Shown here: one piece after another, positions 25,290 through 34,971 of the stretch
Layout of the letters: each line of letters starts with the position of its first letter
Numbering within the stretch: the stretch's first letter is position 1
Assembly: GCA_030692565.1 (NCBI GenBank)
Contig: JAUYAO010000050.1
Span: 1-64,000, forward strand
Reading direction: 5' to 3'
Length of the DNA stretch: 64,000 nt
From: Nitrospira sp.
GTDB lineage: Bacteria; Nitrospirota; Nitrospiria; Nitrospirales; Nitrospiraceae
Notes under the pieces: generated by a model
The model's input: the letters and a program-made list of their open reading frames with translations, nothing else
Told to the model about the DNA's origin: nothing
Databases searched by the model: none
Made by a program: the position numbers and the translations under genes

Positions 25290-26489
25290 CTAGAGGGCTC
25301 GGTCCGGGAGGGCGACCAATCCGGGGAGTTGCTTGCCTTCCAGAAGTTCGAGGGCTGCGCCTCCGCCGGTTGAAATGAAGGAGATGCTGTCCGATTCCCC
25401 TGCCCGGTGAATGGCCATGGCGGTTTCACCGCCTCCGACGATCGTCAACGCATAGGCATTACCCACGGCATGGGCGATGGACAGCGTTCCGCGGGCGAAG
25501 GCATCGATTTCGAACATTCCCATGGGACCGTTCCACAAAATCGTTTTGGCATCCTGCAGGGCCTCGCTGAACAACTTCACGGACGCCGGCCCGATATCCA
25601 GCCCGTACCACCCTTTAGGAATTTCTTGCACGGGAACAATCTTCGTTTCAGCGCCGGGCTCACGGCTGGCGGCGACGACGCAATCGACGGGGAGATAAAA
25701 TTTCACTCCCCGGGACAGGGCATGCTCCTCAATGCCTCGCGCAAAATCGAGCATGTCTTTTTCAACGAGGGAGTTGCCGATTTCCAGGCCCTTGGCTTTC
25801 AGGAAGGTGAAGGCCATACCGCCGCCGATGATGACCTTGTCGACACGCTTCCCCAGGTTTTCGATGACCCCGATTTTTCCGGACACCTTGGCGCCGCCGA
25901 GAATGGCGACGAACGGGCGCACCGGATTTTCCACGGCGCCTTCCAGGTACTCGATTTCTTTCTTCAGGAGCGCGCCCGCAGCCGAAGCCTTGATGAATTT
26001 GGTGATCCCGACGGTTGAGGCGTGCGCCCGGTGCGCGGCGCCAAATGCATCATTCACAAAGACGTCGCCGAGTGACGCGAGCGCCTTTGCGAAGGCGTCA
26101 TCGTTCTTTTCCTCGCCCGGATGAAAACGAAGATTCTCCAGCAGCATCACATCGCCCGGATTCATTTTTGCGACCAGCTTCTCGACGGCGGGCCCAATGC
26201 AATCCGGCGCGAAGATCACTTCTTTGCCGAGCAACCGGCTCAGCCGCTTCGCTACCGGGGCCAAGCTATACTTCGGGTCAAACGCTCCCTTCGGGCGTCC
26301 CAGGTGAGAGCAAAGAATGACCATGGCGCCTTCGTCGACGACACGGTTGATCGTCGGCAGCGTCGAGCGGATGCGGGTGTCGTCGGTGATCTGGAGCGAC
26401 TCGTCGAGGGGAACGTTGAAGTCCGCGCGGATGATCACGCGCTTTCCTCGAAGCTTGACGTCATCGATGGTTTGCTTGCGCAAATTCAT
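25290..26489 (-). CDS. pgk: Phosphoglycerate kinase
   Basis: This 399-residue enzyme makes ATP from 1,3-bisphosphoglycerate (or runs in reverse in carbon fixation). It shows the N-domain RVIIRADFNVPLDESLQITD and HLGRPKG, the linker region VSGKIGVIENLGKRVDKVII, and the nucleotide-binding end NGPMGMFE...IVGGGETAMAIHRAG plus STGGGAALELLEGK. Length is normal. It lies between gap and tpiA on one transcript. Confidence 0.97.
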   Translation of the reverse strand: MNLRKQTIDDVKLRGKRVIIRADFNVPLDESLQITDDTRIRSTLPTINRVVDEGAMVILCSHLGRPKGAFDPKYSLAPVAKRLSRLLGKEVIFAPDCIGPAVEKLVAKMNPGDVMLLENLRFHPGEEKNDDAFAKALASLGDVFVNDAFGAAHRAHASTVGITKFIKASAAGALLKKEIEYLEGAVENPVRPFVAILGGAKVSGKIGVIENLGKRVDKVIIGGGMAFTFLKAKGLEIGNSLVEKDMLDFARGIEEHALSRGVKFYLPVDCVVAASREPGAETKIVPVQEIPKGWYGLDIGPASVKLFSEALQDAKTILWNGPMGMFEIDAFARGTLSIAHAVGNAYALTIVGGGETAMAIHRAGESDSISFISTGGGAALELLEGKQLPGLVALPDRAL

Positions 26490-26564
26490 GAGAGCTCCTT
26501 TACAGGCCTCCGCAGCAGGTCGCGTTCAGACGTGCATCCCGCGTGAATGCCGATCGCCCGTTGG

Positions 26565-27617
<1,053 letters not shown>

Positions 27618-27638
27618 TCACCGGCAATCGTGTTCGCG

Positions 27639-27667
27639 ATAGTATCGGCGGTCCGAACCCTTGTCAA
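27639..27667 (-). promoter_or_regulatory. Promoter of the gap operon
   Basis: On the minus strand TTGACA (27667-27662), a 17-bp spacer and TACTAT (27644-27639) lie about 60 bp before the gap start. Confidence 0.8.
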
Positions 27668-27839
27668 GCTATACGAAGGTAGGAATACGTGAAGAAACCC
27701 CAGTATTTGAGGCCTTTTCCCCAACGGTGGCCTCAGTAGAAACAAGGGGGGCTGTGTGGCGCAAGGCGGGTTGCTTCTCCGGATCCCTCTTCGCTAGAGT
27801 TCCCGCTGGAAAGAGTGATGTTTGGGAGGTGAGGGACGG

Positions 27840-30254
27840 ATGGCGGATACGCTGTCGGAGAAAGCCGCGCAGGCATTGGAGTGGCCGAAGGTCCTTGAGT
27901 GCCTGGCACGAGGAGCTCAATCCGCGCTGGGGGCTGCACGTTGTCGGGCGATGGCTCTGGGTAATGATCTAGAGGGTCTTGTCAGGCGTCAGCAGGAGAC
28001 GACGGAGTGGTTGCGGCTTAGCGATGGGAGTGATCCGGCCCCGGTGCTGTCGTTTCCGGATACGCGCGAGCTCGTCGAACGGGCCAGCAAGGGGGGCGTG
28101 CTTGAGGCGCTGGAGTTGCGGGACTGCGGACTCGTGTTGACACGGATGGACGAGGTCGCGCGCTTTTGCGCTCGCCATGCACACGAGGTCCCTATGGTGG
28201 TGGCTCTGGCAGAGGGCCTGCAATCGACTCGCGAGCTTCAGCAGATAACGCGGGCGCTCGACGCCGCGATTCAGCCCGATGGGGCGATCAAAGAATCGGC
28301 CACGCCGGAGTTGCGGCGCCTGACCCATGCCGCGCAGGAACTGAAACAGCGTATGCGCGAGCAGTTGGATCGGATACTGCACTCCAGTCGATACGAGGAC
28401 GTTCTGCAGGAAACGTATTTCGCTCAGCGGGAAGGCCGTTATGTGCTGCCGGTGAAGGCGGACATGCGAGGGCGTATGCCGGGGATTGTGCACGATGTGT
28501 CGGCCAGCGGCGCGACGGTATTTCTTGAGCCGCGCGAGCTGGTGGAGTTGAACAACTCGATCAAGGTCGCCGATCTGGAGATCGAGCGGGAAGTGCGGCG
28601 CATCCTGCGCGAGCTCACGCTTCTGGTGGCCGGGCAGGCGGAGGCGTTGCAGGCCGGGGTCGAAGGACTGGCGGAGCTTGATGCGGTGCAGGCGAAGGCG
28701 GCGTTCAGCCGGCGGCTCAAGGCCAATCCCGTCCTGTTGAATGAGCAGGGGCGGGTCCTGCTGAAACAGGCCCGTCATCCGCTGTTGATCCTGGCAAAAG
28801 ATGACATTGTGGCGAACGATATTCTGCTCGATGAGTCCATTCGCGTCCTGGTTATTTCCGGTCCCAATACCGGTGGCAAGACGGTCACGCTGAAGATTGT
28901 CGGTTTGTTTTCGCTGATGGTGCGAGCGGGGTTGCATCTCCCCTGTGCCCCCGAGTCGGAGATGGCCATCTTCCCAGCGCTCTATGCCGACATCGGTGAT
29001 GCACAGGATCTGAGCCGTGACCTTTCGAGTTTCTCCGCCCACATGTCGCAGATGGTGCAATTGCTCGCAGAGTCGGCACGGTCGCTGAGCAGCGGGGCGG
29101 ATACCGGACAGTCGCTGGTCTTACTCGACGAACCGGTGACGTCGACCGATCCGCAGGAAGGGGCGGCGCTGGCAGAAGCCCTGTTGTGCCACCTCGCATC
29201 GCTGAATATGAAAGTCGTGGTGACGACTCACTACGGACCGTTGAAAGAACTGGCCCAAACGATGCCGGGATTTGCCAATGCCAGTGTTGAGTTTGATGTG
29301 ACTCGCTTGGCGCCGACCTACCGCTTGTTTCTCGGTGTGCCCGGAGGCTCGTCGGCATTGGAGATCGCCGGTCGTCTCGGGATGGATGGAAAGATTTTGG
29401 ACGATGCGCGTCAGCGCTTGCCCAAGGATGACCGACGGTTGGAAGACCTCATGGTCGATCTCCAGCAGAAACAGCGGCAGTTGGCCGACGATGTGGAACG
29501 GGCGGCGCAGGCGCGAGTCGAGGCCGAACGCGCCGCCGTTGAAGCGAAGGCGTTGCAGGCACGCTTGGAAGAGGCGGAACTGGAAGCGCGGAAGGGGTTG
29601 AAGAAGAAGCTGGGCGAGCAGTTTCAGCGGGCGCGGGCGGAGGTGCAGGCGACCGTCGATGCCCTCAAGCGCGAGCAGAAGCTGATCAAGGCCAAGGAGA
29701 CCTCCCAGCGTCTCAGTGAATTGGAAATCCAGACCAAACACGAACTGGTTCCTGCCGGCGCACCGATTCCGGTCGAACAGCTCCGAATCGGCGACCAAGT
29801 GGAAATCGCCGGGCTGGGTATGACCGGCATTCTGCTCGAAGATCCGCAGGGGAAGAAACGCGTTCGGGTGAAAGTGGGCGAAGGTGAAGTCCTGGCCACG
29901 GTGGCGAACCTCATTGGCGTTGCATCCGGTGCGGCGGCGCCAACACCTCTGTCGCCCGCGTCCGCATCAACTCCGCGCAAGTTTTCAACCGGCGGTGGGC
30001 TGGGTCTCGACGAACAGACGGTGGTCGATGTGCGCGGGCAGGCGGCTGATGAGGCGCTTGATCACGTCATTGCCGCGCTGGATCGGGCGACATTGGACGG
30101 CGCTCCGTTCTTGCGCATCATTCATGGACATGGGACGGGCAAGCTGAAAGCCTCGTTACGAGCGTCTTTGAAAGACTCTCCGTATGTGGCCACCACGCGC
30201 CCGGGTGATCGGGCGGAAGGCGGGGATGGAGTGACGATCGTGTCGATTCGGTAA
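27840..30254 (+). CDS. mutS2: Endonuclease MutS2
   Basis: This 804-residue protein has the MutS-type ATPase (Walker A SGPNTGGKTVTLK at about residues 341-353, Walker B LVLLDEPVTSTD), a long coiled-coil segment (about 520-620) and a C-terminal Smr nuclease domain (VDVRGQAADEALDHV ... IIHGHGTGKLK). MutS2 lacks mismatch-recognition domain I and acts in recombination suppression and in rescue of collided ribosomes in some bacteria. The ATG at 27840 follows GGGAGGTGAG; a TTG 6 codons earlier is less likely. It is divergent from gap. Confidence 0.95.
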   Translation: MADTLSEKAAQALEWPKVLECLARGAQSALGAARCRAMALGNDLEGLVRRQQETTEWLRLSDGSDPAPVLSFPDTRELVERASKGGVLEALELRDCGLVLTRMDEVARFCARHAHEVPMVVALAEGLQSTRELQQITRALDAAIQPDGAIKESATPELRRLTHAAQELKQRMREQLDRILHSSRYEDVLQETYFAQREGRYVLPVKADMRGRMPGIVHDVSASGATVFLEPRELVELNNSIKVADLEIEREVRRILRELTLLVAGQAEALQAGVEGLAELDAVQAKAAFSRRLKANPVLLNEQGRVLLKQARHPLLILAKDDIVANDILLDESIRVLVISGPNTGGKTVTLKIVGLFSLMVRAGLHLPCAPESEMAIFPALYADIGDAQDLSRDLSSFSAHMSQMVQLLAESARSLSSGADTGQSLVLLDEPVTSTDPQEGAALAEALLCHLASLNMKVVVTTHYGPLKELAQTMPGFANASVEFDVTRLAPTYRLFLGVPGGSSALEIAGRLGMDGKILDDARQRLPKDDRRLEDLMVDLQQKQRQLADDVERAAQARVEAERAAVEAKALQARLEEAELEARKGLKKKLGEQFQRARAEVQATVDALKREQKLIKAKETSQRLSELEIQTKHELVPAGAPIPVEQLRIGDQVEIAGLGMTGILLEDPQGKKRVRVKVGEGEVLATVANLIGVASGAAAPTPLSPASASTPRKFSTGGGLGLDEQTVVDVRGQAADEALDHVIAALDRATLDGAPFLRIIHGHGTGKLKASLRASLKDSPYVATTRPGDRAEGGDGVTIVSIR

Positions 30255-30286
30255 GGAGGTCTTGCGGGGTAATGAGAGGAGTAGTA

Positions 30287-30326
30287 TTGACGAGGTGAAA
30301 TAGGTCGGTATATTGTTATCGTATAC
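30287..30326 (+). promoter_or_regulatory. Promoter and possible operator of brnTA
   Basis: TTGACG (30287-30292) and TATTGT (30311-30316, 18-bp spacing) form a plausible promoter. GTATA and TATAC (30308-30312 and 30322-30326) form a small inverted repeat over the -10, a fitting place for autorepression by the BrnA ribbon-helix-helix antitoxin. Inferred from position only. Confidence 0.4.
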
Positions 30327-30340
30327 AGACTAGGGCGCGC

Positions 30341-30661
30341 ATGAAGAGACTGTTGGGGCTTGAAGGGTTCGATTGGGATGAGGCGAATCTCACGAAGAAT
30401 TGGGATAAGCATCGCGTTACTCCGTGGGAGTGCGAACAGGCGTTCTTCAATCTCCCGCTGGTCGTGGCCGATGACTACGTCCACTCTCTCACTGAGGCCC
30501 GCTACTATGTGCTGGGGCAAGCCGACGCTGGCCGGCGGCTCTTTCTCGTGTTCACCATCCGCAAGCGAAGAGTGCGGGTCATCTCGGCGAGAGACATGAG
30601 TGTGAAGGAACGGAGGACGTACGATGAGCAAGTTAAAGCCGAAACCGACGTTCAAGAGTGA
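30341..30661 (+). CDS. brnT: BrnT-family ribonuclease toxin
   Basis: This 106-residue protein has the BrnT pattern: FDWDEANLTKNWDKHRVTPW near the N-terminus, an EAFFN-like AFFNLPLV helix, a strand pair LGQADAGRRLFLVFTIRKRR and VRVISARDMSVKERRTY. BrnT is a RelE-fold ribosome-independent RNase. The antitoxin gene overlaps its 3' end by 38 bp. The start codon lacks a strong ribosome site (AGGG only), which may keep toxin levels low. The pair marks the left edge of an accessory insert after mutS2. Confidence 0.9.
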   Translation: MKRLLGLEGFDWDEANLTKNWDKHRVTPWECEQAFFNLPLVVADDYVHSLTEARYYVLGQADAGRRLFLVFTIRKRRVRVISARDMSVKERRTYDEQVKAETDVQE

Positions 30662-30914
30662 CGCGCAGGAAGCCGCCTTTTGGGCGTCGCATGACTCAAC
30701 GGAGTATATCGATTACTCCAAAAGCCGCAGGATGATCTTTCCAAAGCTCAAGCCATCGACGGAGACGATCTCGCTGCGGCTGCCAAAATCTCTTCTGGAC
30801 CAACTCAAGACATTGGCCAACAAGCGCGATGTCCCCTACCAGACGCTCCTGAAACTCTTTGTGCTTGAACGAGTGCAGGCGGAGCTGCATCTCAAGCCGG
30901 CCAAGGCTGTGTGA
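30624..30914 (+). CDS. brnA: BrnA/CopG-type antitoxin
   Basis: This 96-residue protein begins MSKLKPKPTFKSDAQEAAFW and ends with a ribbon-helix-helix region (ETISLRLPKSLLDQLKTLAN, KRDVPYQTLLKLFVLERV). It should bind BrnT and repress the operon. The ATG has GGAGGACG upstream, stronger than the toxin's site, so antitoxin should be in excess. Confidence 0.88.
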   Translation: MSKLKPKPTFKSDAQEAAFWASHDSTEYIDYSKSRRMIFPKLKPSTETISLRLPKSLLDQLKTLANKRDVPYQTLLKLFVLERVQAELHLKPAKAV

Positions 30915-31227
30915 GGGAGCAGACAACCATCCTTCTTGCTCGCAGCGCCCCCACGATGAAGCGGTGGTCGCTCGATGCGCGCGCTAAAAGCCTGTCTGGC
31001 GATTCCTTTGGGGGAGATGCGGCGCAGAGAAAGCTCTGGTGGAACGCGCTGACGGACGGAACAGCCTCAGCGCACTTGATAGTCAAGACTGTTTCTCTTC
31101 CTCGGACCTCCGCTTTGAGGGCAAGGAAACTCTCGACGATGGCTGCGAACTTTCTCAAGGCGGTTGACGTGAGTAACCAGCTATAATGCCGCTGTCCGCA
31201 GAGATTTCTCCGTCTAGAGGAAACTGC
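30915..31227 (+). other. Spacer between brnA and the helicase gene
   Basis: These 313 bp contain an open frame of 91 codons that overlaps brnA, but it resembles no family and lacks a convincing start. I see no RNA gene or repeat. The last bases hold AGAGGAAAC, the ribosome site of the helicase. Confidence 0.5.
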
Positions 31228-34200
31228 ATGTCCGCCAAGCACGTCAAAGCGAGACATTGGATCGCGACAGGCATCTTTGACGCACTCACCTCCTTCCACG
31301 ATTTCGAGCAACGAGTCAATGGCATTGCGGAGGAGAAAGACCGTGGCGATGTCTTTGAGATTTTCGTCGAAGGGTTTCTCGCCACTCAATCCATTATGCA
31401 GTGCGTCACCCACTGGGTCGTGGGCGACATTCCCCTGACGCTACGGCAACAGTACAATCTTCCCAGCGATGCGAAGGGGATTGATGGCGTGTATGAAAGC
31501 CGCCTCGGGACGCATGTCGCCTATCAAGTCAAATACCGCCAGAAGGGTTATCTCACCTATACCGAAGTCGCACCGTTCCTCGGCATCACCGAACGCTTTA
31601 CTGAGCGCGTCATCTTCACGACTGCCAGCGAACTCGCTGACGATGCGCTCAATCGTGGCGGGATGCGGCTGGTCCGCGGCGATGATTTTCGTGCGCTTGA
31701 ACCAGAGGATCTCGCCCGAATTGAAGCGTGGCTGAAAGCAAGGCCGCTGCCGCGGTCTCCTGCCACCCCCAAGCCCTATCAAACCGCCGCACTGGCAGAC
31801 ATCAAGACGGCGCTCAACACACATGATCGCGCTACCGTCGTCATGGCGTGCGGTACAGGTAAAACCCTGGTCTCCTTGTGGGCATCACAAGACGCACAAC
31901 CGAAAACCGTGCTCGTCTTGCTGCCGTCCCTGACGCTCCTCCAACAGACGCTGGGTGAGTGGAGTAAGCATCACACCTTTACGCCAGGCTTTCGCTATCT
32001 CTGTGTCTGTTCAGATCAAACCGTAGGCTTAGCGAATGATGAATTAGAAGTCCGTCCCTCTGATGTTGAGTTTCGCATTGATACCAACCCCGATGAAGTC
32101 ACCCGTTTCCTCGCCCATCCCACGGATGAGGTGAAAGTCATTTTCTCGACCTATCAGTCGTCGCCCGTGGTGGGCGCAGGCTCAGCAGGCTACACATTTG
32201 ACATCGGCATCTTTGATGAAGCCCACAAAACCACAGGACGAGAGGGTGGCGCGTTTAGCTATGCACTCTCCGATGAGCGCCTACGCATCAGGAAGCGGCT
32301 GTTCTTCACCGCCACTCCCCGTCATTACGACATTCGCCATCGCGATAAAGAAGGCGAGTTTCGCATTCAGTCGATGGACGATCCACAGGTCTACGGCATA
32401 CGCGCCCATACGCTCTCGTTTGCGAGTGCTGCGAAGCGGGACATTATCTGCCCGTATAAAGTCGTCATTTCGCTCATCGACAAACATATGGTCAGTGACT
32501 TTGCGTGGAAACACGGAATTACGCTGGTCAAGACTGCTCTCGTGCAGGCACGATGGGTAGCCAATCTGCTCGCCTTTCAGCAAGCGGTCAAGAAAACAGG
32601 CGCCACAAAAGCCCTGACCTTTCATAGCCGCGTCAAAGCGGCAGAAGAGTTTGCCAGTGACACCACGCATGGCATCGGACGCTATCTCAACGGCTATGAC
32701 GTGCGCCATGTGCATGGCAAACAACGAAGTTCCGAACGAAAAGCCCTGCTCGATGCCTTTCGCCATGCTGAGAACGGGGTGCTCACCAACGCGCGCTGTC
32801 TGACCGAAGGGGTGGATGTGCCGGCGGTCGATATGGTGGCATTTCTCGATCCCAAACAGAGCCGTATCGATATTGCCCAAGCGACGGGACGAGCGATGCG
32901 AAAACCGCGAGGAGCCAGCACCAAGACTTTGGGCTATGTCGTGGTGCCGTTATTTGCCGCTGACTGCAAGCAGAAGAGTCTGGATGAGGCAATTGAGTCC
33001 GAAGCGTTTGACCAAGTCGCCGATGTACTCAATGCCATGCAAGAGCATGATGAGGACTTACTCGACATTATTCGTGAACTGCGAGAGCGCAAAGGCGCTG
33101 GCGCACCGTTTGATCTCAGGCGATTACACGAGAAGGTGGAAATCATTGGTCCTGCGGTTGACCTGGAGCGCCTGAATACCAGCATCAGTATTGCCATCGC
33201 GGATCGCATTGGCAGCAGTTGGGATGAGTGGTACGGGCGGCTCAAAGACTATAAGCAGCGGGAAGGGGACTGTCTCGTACCTATCAGCCATCGCGAGCAA
33301 GGCTTTCGGTTAGGATCGTGGGTTAGCCATCAACGCGACGACAAAGATAGGATGTCCCCAGATCGTCGTCATCGGCTCGACGCGCTTGGGTTTGTATGGG
33401 ATAAATTTGTAGCTCAGTGGGAAGAAGGCATTGCCTATCTCGAACGCTACCGCAAGACTAAAGGGCATTGTCGTGTGCCTCAACGCCATCACGAGCAAGG
33501 CTATCCGTTAGGATCGTGGGTTGCCGTTCAGCGCGCAGCCCAAGACACCATGCCACCCGAACGCCGCCAGCGCCTAGACGCGCTCGACTTCGTCTGGGAT
33601 CGACATGAGGATTGGTGGGAAGAGGGCGTTCGCTACCTCGAATGCTATCGCAAGGCTCAAGGGGACTGTCTCATGCCCCATAGCTACCGCGACCCAATCT
33701 CCGGCTTTCGGTTAGGATCGTGGGTCACCAATCAACGCACAGCTCAAGACACCATGCTGCCCGAGCGCCGTCAGCGGCTTGATGCACTCGGGTTTGTGTG
33801 GGATACCCGTATCGTTCAGTGGGAAGAAGGTTTCCGCTCCCTCGAAATCTTTCGCCAGCGAGAAGGACATTGTCTCGTGCCTCAACTCTATCGCGAGCAA
33901 GACTATCGGTTGGGACAGTGGGTTGCCGTGCAACGCACCACCAGAGACGTTCTGTTGCCAGACCGCCGTGCGCGGCTCGACGCGCTGGGCTTCGTGTGGG
34001 ATGCCCGTACCGCTCAGTGGGAAGAGGGCTGCCGCTCCCTCGAAAGCTTTCGTCAGCGGGAAGGACATTGCCGCGTATCGACAAGCCATCGCGAGCAAGA
34101 CTTTCGCTTAGGGACGTGGGTTGGCGTGCAACGCGACAACAAAGATAGTATGTCACTAGAACGTCGTCAGCGGCTGGACGCGCTGGGATTCGTATGGGAT

Positions 34201-34803
34201 GTTTTGACCGCTTCGTGGGAAGAGGGTTTTCGCTTCCTGGAACTCTTTCGCCATCGGGAAGGGCATTGTCGTGTACCTACAAGTTATCGTGAGCAAGGCT
34301 TTCGGTTGGGACAGTGGGTCGACAAACAACGCCAAAATAGAGACACCATGCCTTCCGAACGTCGTCAGCGGCTGGACGCGCTGGATTTTGTGTGGAATAA
34401 ATTCGCGACTTCGTGGGAAGAGGGCTTTCGCTATCTACAACTGTTTCACCAACGTGAGGGACATTGTCGTGTGCCTACAAGCTATCGTGAGCAAGGCTTT
34501 CGTCTAGGACAGTGGGTTGGCGTGCAACGCGCAACCCAAGACAAATTGCTGCCCGAACGCCGTCAGCGGCTCGACGCACTGGGGTTTGTGTGGGATGCCC
34601 GTACTGCTCAGTGGGAAGAAGGCTTCTGTTTCCTCGAAATCTTTCGCCAGCGTGAAGGACACGGTCGTGTGCCTAAGAGCCATCTCGAACAAGGCTTTCG
34701 GTTAGGGCAGTGGGTCGGCGTGCAGCGCCGCACCAGAGATGCCATGTCACCAGACCGTCGTCGGCGCTTAGATGCCCTAGGTTTTGTCTGGAAGGTGCTC
34801 TGA
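31228..34803 (+). CDS. Restriction-type nuclease-helicase with eight helicase-associated repeats
   Basis: This protein of 1191 residues has three parts. The N-terminal part is an Mrr-like PD-(D/E)xK nuclease (KGIDGVYES ... HVAYQVKYRQ, where Gln replaces the usual Glu). The middle is an SF2 helicase: Walker A MACGTGKTLVS, IFDEAHKTTG, FFTATPRHYD, TEGVDVPAVD and motif VI QATGRAMRKP. The C-terminal 530 residues are eight tandem helicase-associated domains of about 66 residues. I chose the ATG at 31228 with AGAGGAAACTGC upstream over a start 14 codons earlier. It lies beside brnTA and is not accompanied by a methyltransferase. A defence role is likely; its target and trigger are unknown. Confidence 0.85.
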   Translation: MSAKHVKARHWIATGIFDALTSFHDFEQRVNGIAEEKDRGDVFEIFVEGFLATQSIMQCVTHWVVGDIPLTLRQQYNLPSDAKGIDGVYESRLGTHVAYQVKYRQKGYLTYTEVAPFLGITERFTERVIFTTASELADDALNRGGMRLVRGDDFRALEPEDLARIEAWLKARPLPRSPATPKPYQTAALADIKTALNTHDRATVVMACGTGKTLVSLWASQDAQPKTVLVLLPSLTLLQQTLGEWSKHHTFTPGFRYLCVCSDQTVGLANDELEVRPSDVEFRIDTNPDEVTRFLAHPTDEVKVIFSTYQSSPVVGAGSAGYTFDIGIFDEAHKTTGREGGAFSYALSDERLRIRKRLFFTATPRHYDIRHRDKEGEFRIQSMDDPQVYGIRAHTLSFASAAKRDIICPYKVVISLIDKHMVSDFAWKHGITLVKTALVQARWVANLLAFQQAVKKTGATKALTFHSRVKAAEEFASDTTHGIGRYLNGYDVRHVHGKQRSSERKALLDAFRHAENGVLTNARCLTEGVDVPAVDMVAFLDPKQSRIDIAQATGRAMRKPRGASTKTLGYVVVPLFAADCKQKSLDEAIESEAFDQVADVLNAMQEHDEDLLDIIRELRERKGAGAPFDLRRLHEKVEIIGPAVDLERLNTSISIAIADRIGSSWDEWYGRLKDYKQREGDCLVPISHREQGFRLGSWVSHQRDDKDRMSPDRRHRLDALGFVWDKFVAQWEEGIAYLERYRKTKGHCRVPQRHHEQGYPLGSWVAVQRAAQDTMPPERRQRLDALDFVWDRHEDWWEEGVRYLECYRKAQGDCLMPHSYRDPISGFRLGSWVTNQRTAQDTMLPERRQRLDALGFVWDTRIVQWEEGFRSLEIFRQREGHCLVPQLYREQDYRLGQWVAVQRTTRDVLLPDRRARLDALGFVWDARTAQWEEGCRSLESFRQREGHCRVSTSHREQDFRLGTWVGVQRDNKDSMSLERRQRLDALGFVWDVLTASWEEGFRFLELFRHREGHCRVPTSYREQGFRLGQWVDKQRQNRDTMPSERRQRLDALDFVWNKFATSWEEGFRYLQLFHQREGHCRVPTSYREQGFRLGQWVGVQRATQDKLLPERRQRLDALGFVWDARTAQWEEGFCFLEIFRQREGHGRVPKSHLEQGFRLGQWVGVQRRTRDAMSPDRRRRLDALGFVWKVL
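33214..34800 (+). repeat. Eight tandem ~198-bp coding repeats (helicase-associated domain)
   Basis: Each unit encodes W(E/D)E...L..(Y/F)R..(E/Q)G(H/D)C.VP, then (F/Y)RLG.WV..QR...D, then RR.RLDAL.FVW. Units 4-8 are most alike at DNA level. Unit 3 has a 2-residue insertion and unit 8 has Gly for the conserved Cys. The similarity suggests recent expansion by unequal crossing-over. Confidence 0.9.
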
Positions 34804-34971
34804 GTCTCGGTGATGGACTCGGTTGCTGCCCGCAGGGGTAATCTCGCAATGCAACCCCCCCCCTAATAAGCGCTCTGTTCTCCGCTTATTCCCTTGAGGG
34901 TGGCTTGGATTGGGCACTCAGCAAGCGAAAAGGGCCAGCCGGGCTGCGCCATCATCTTTTTCAGCATCCCG

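Noticed and set aside
27969-29060. Long minus-strand open frame opposite mutS2 (363 codons)
   Set aside because: It lies wholly within mutS2, resembles no protein family and is explained by the codon bias of a GC-rich gene on the other strand. The same holds for the antisense frame at 29121-29798.
30911-31186. 91-codon frame overlapping brnA
   Set aside because: There is no recognisable family and no ribosome site, and the composition is like non-coding spacer.
33214-34800. Regular repeats that might be taken for a CRISPR array
   Set aside because: Units are about 198 bp, without spacers, and keep one reading frame with a known domain, so they are coding repeats.
34855-34863. Second C9 tract, after the nuclease-helicase
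   Set aside because: It is intergenic and more than 50 bp past the stop, with no evident promoter whose spacing it could alter.
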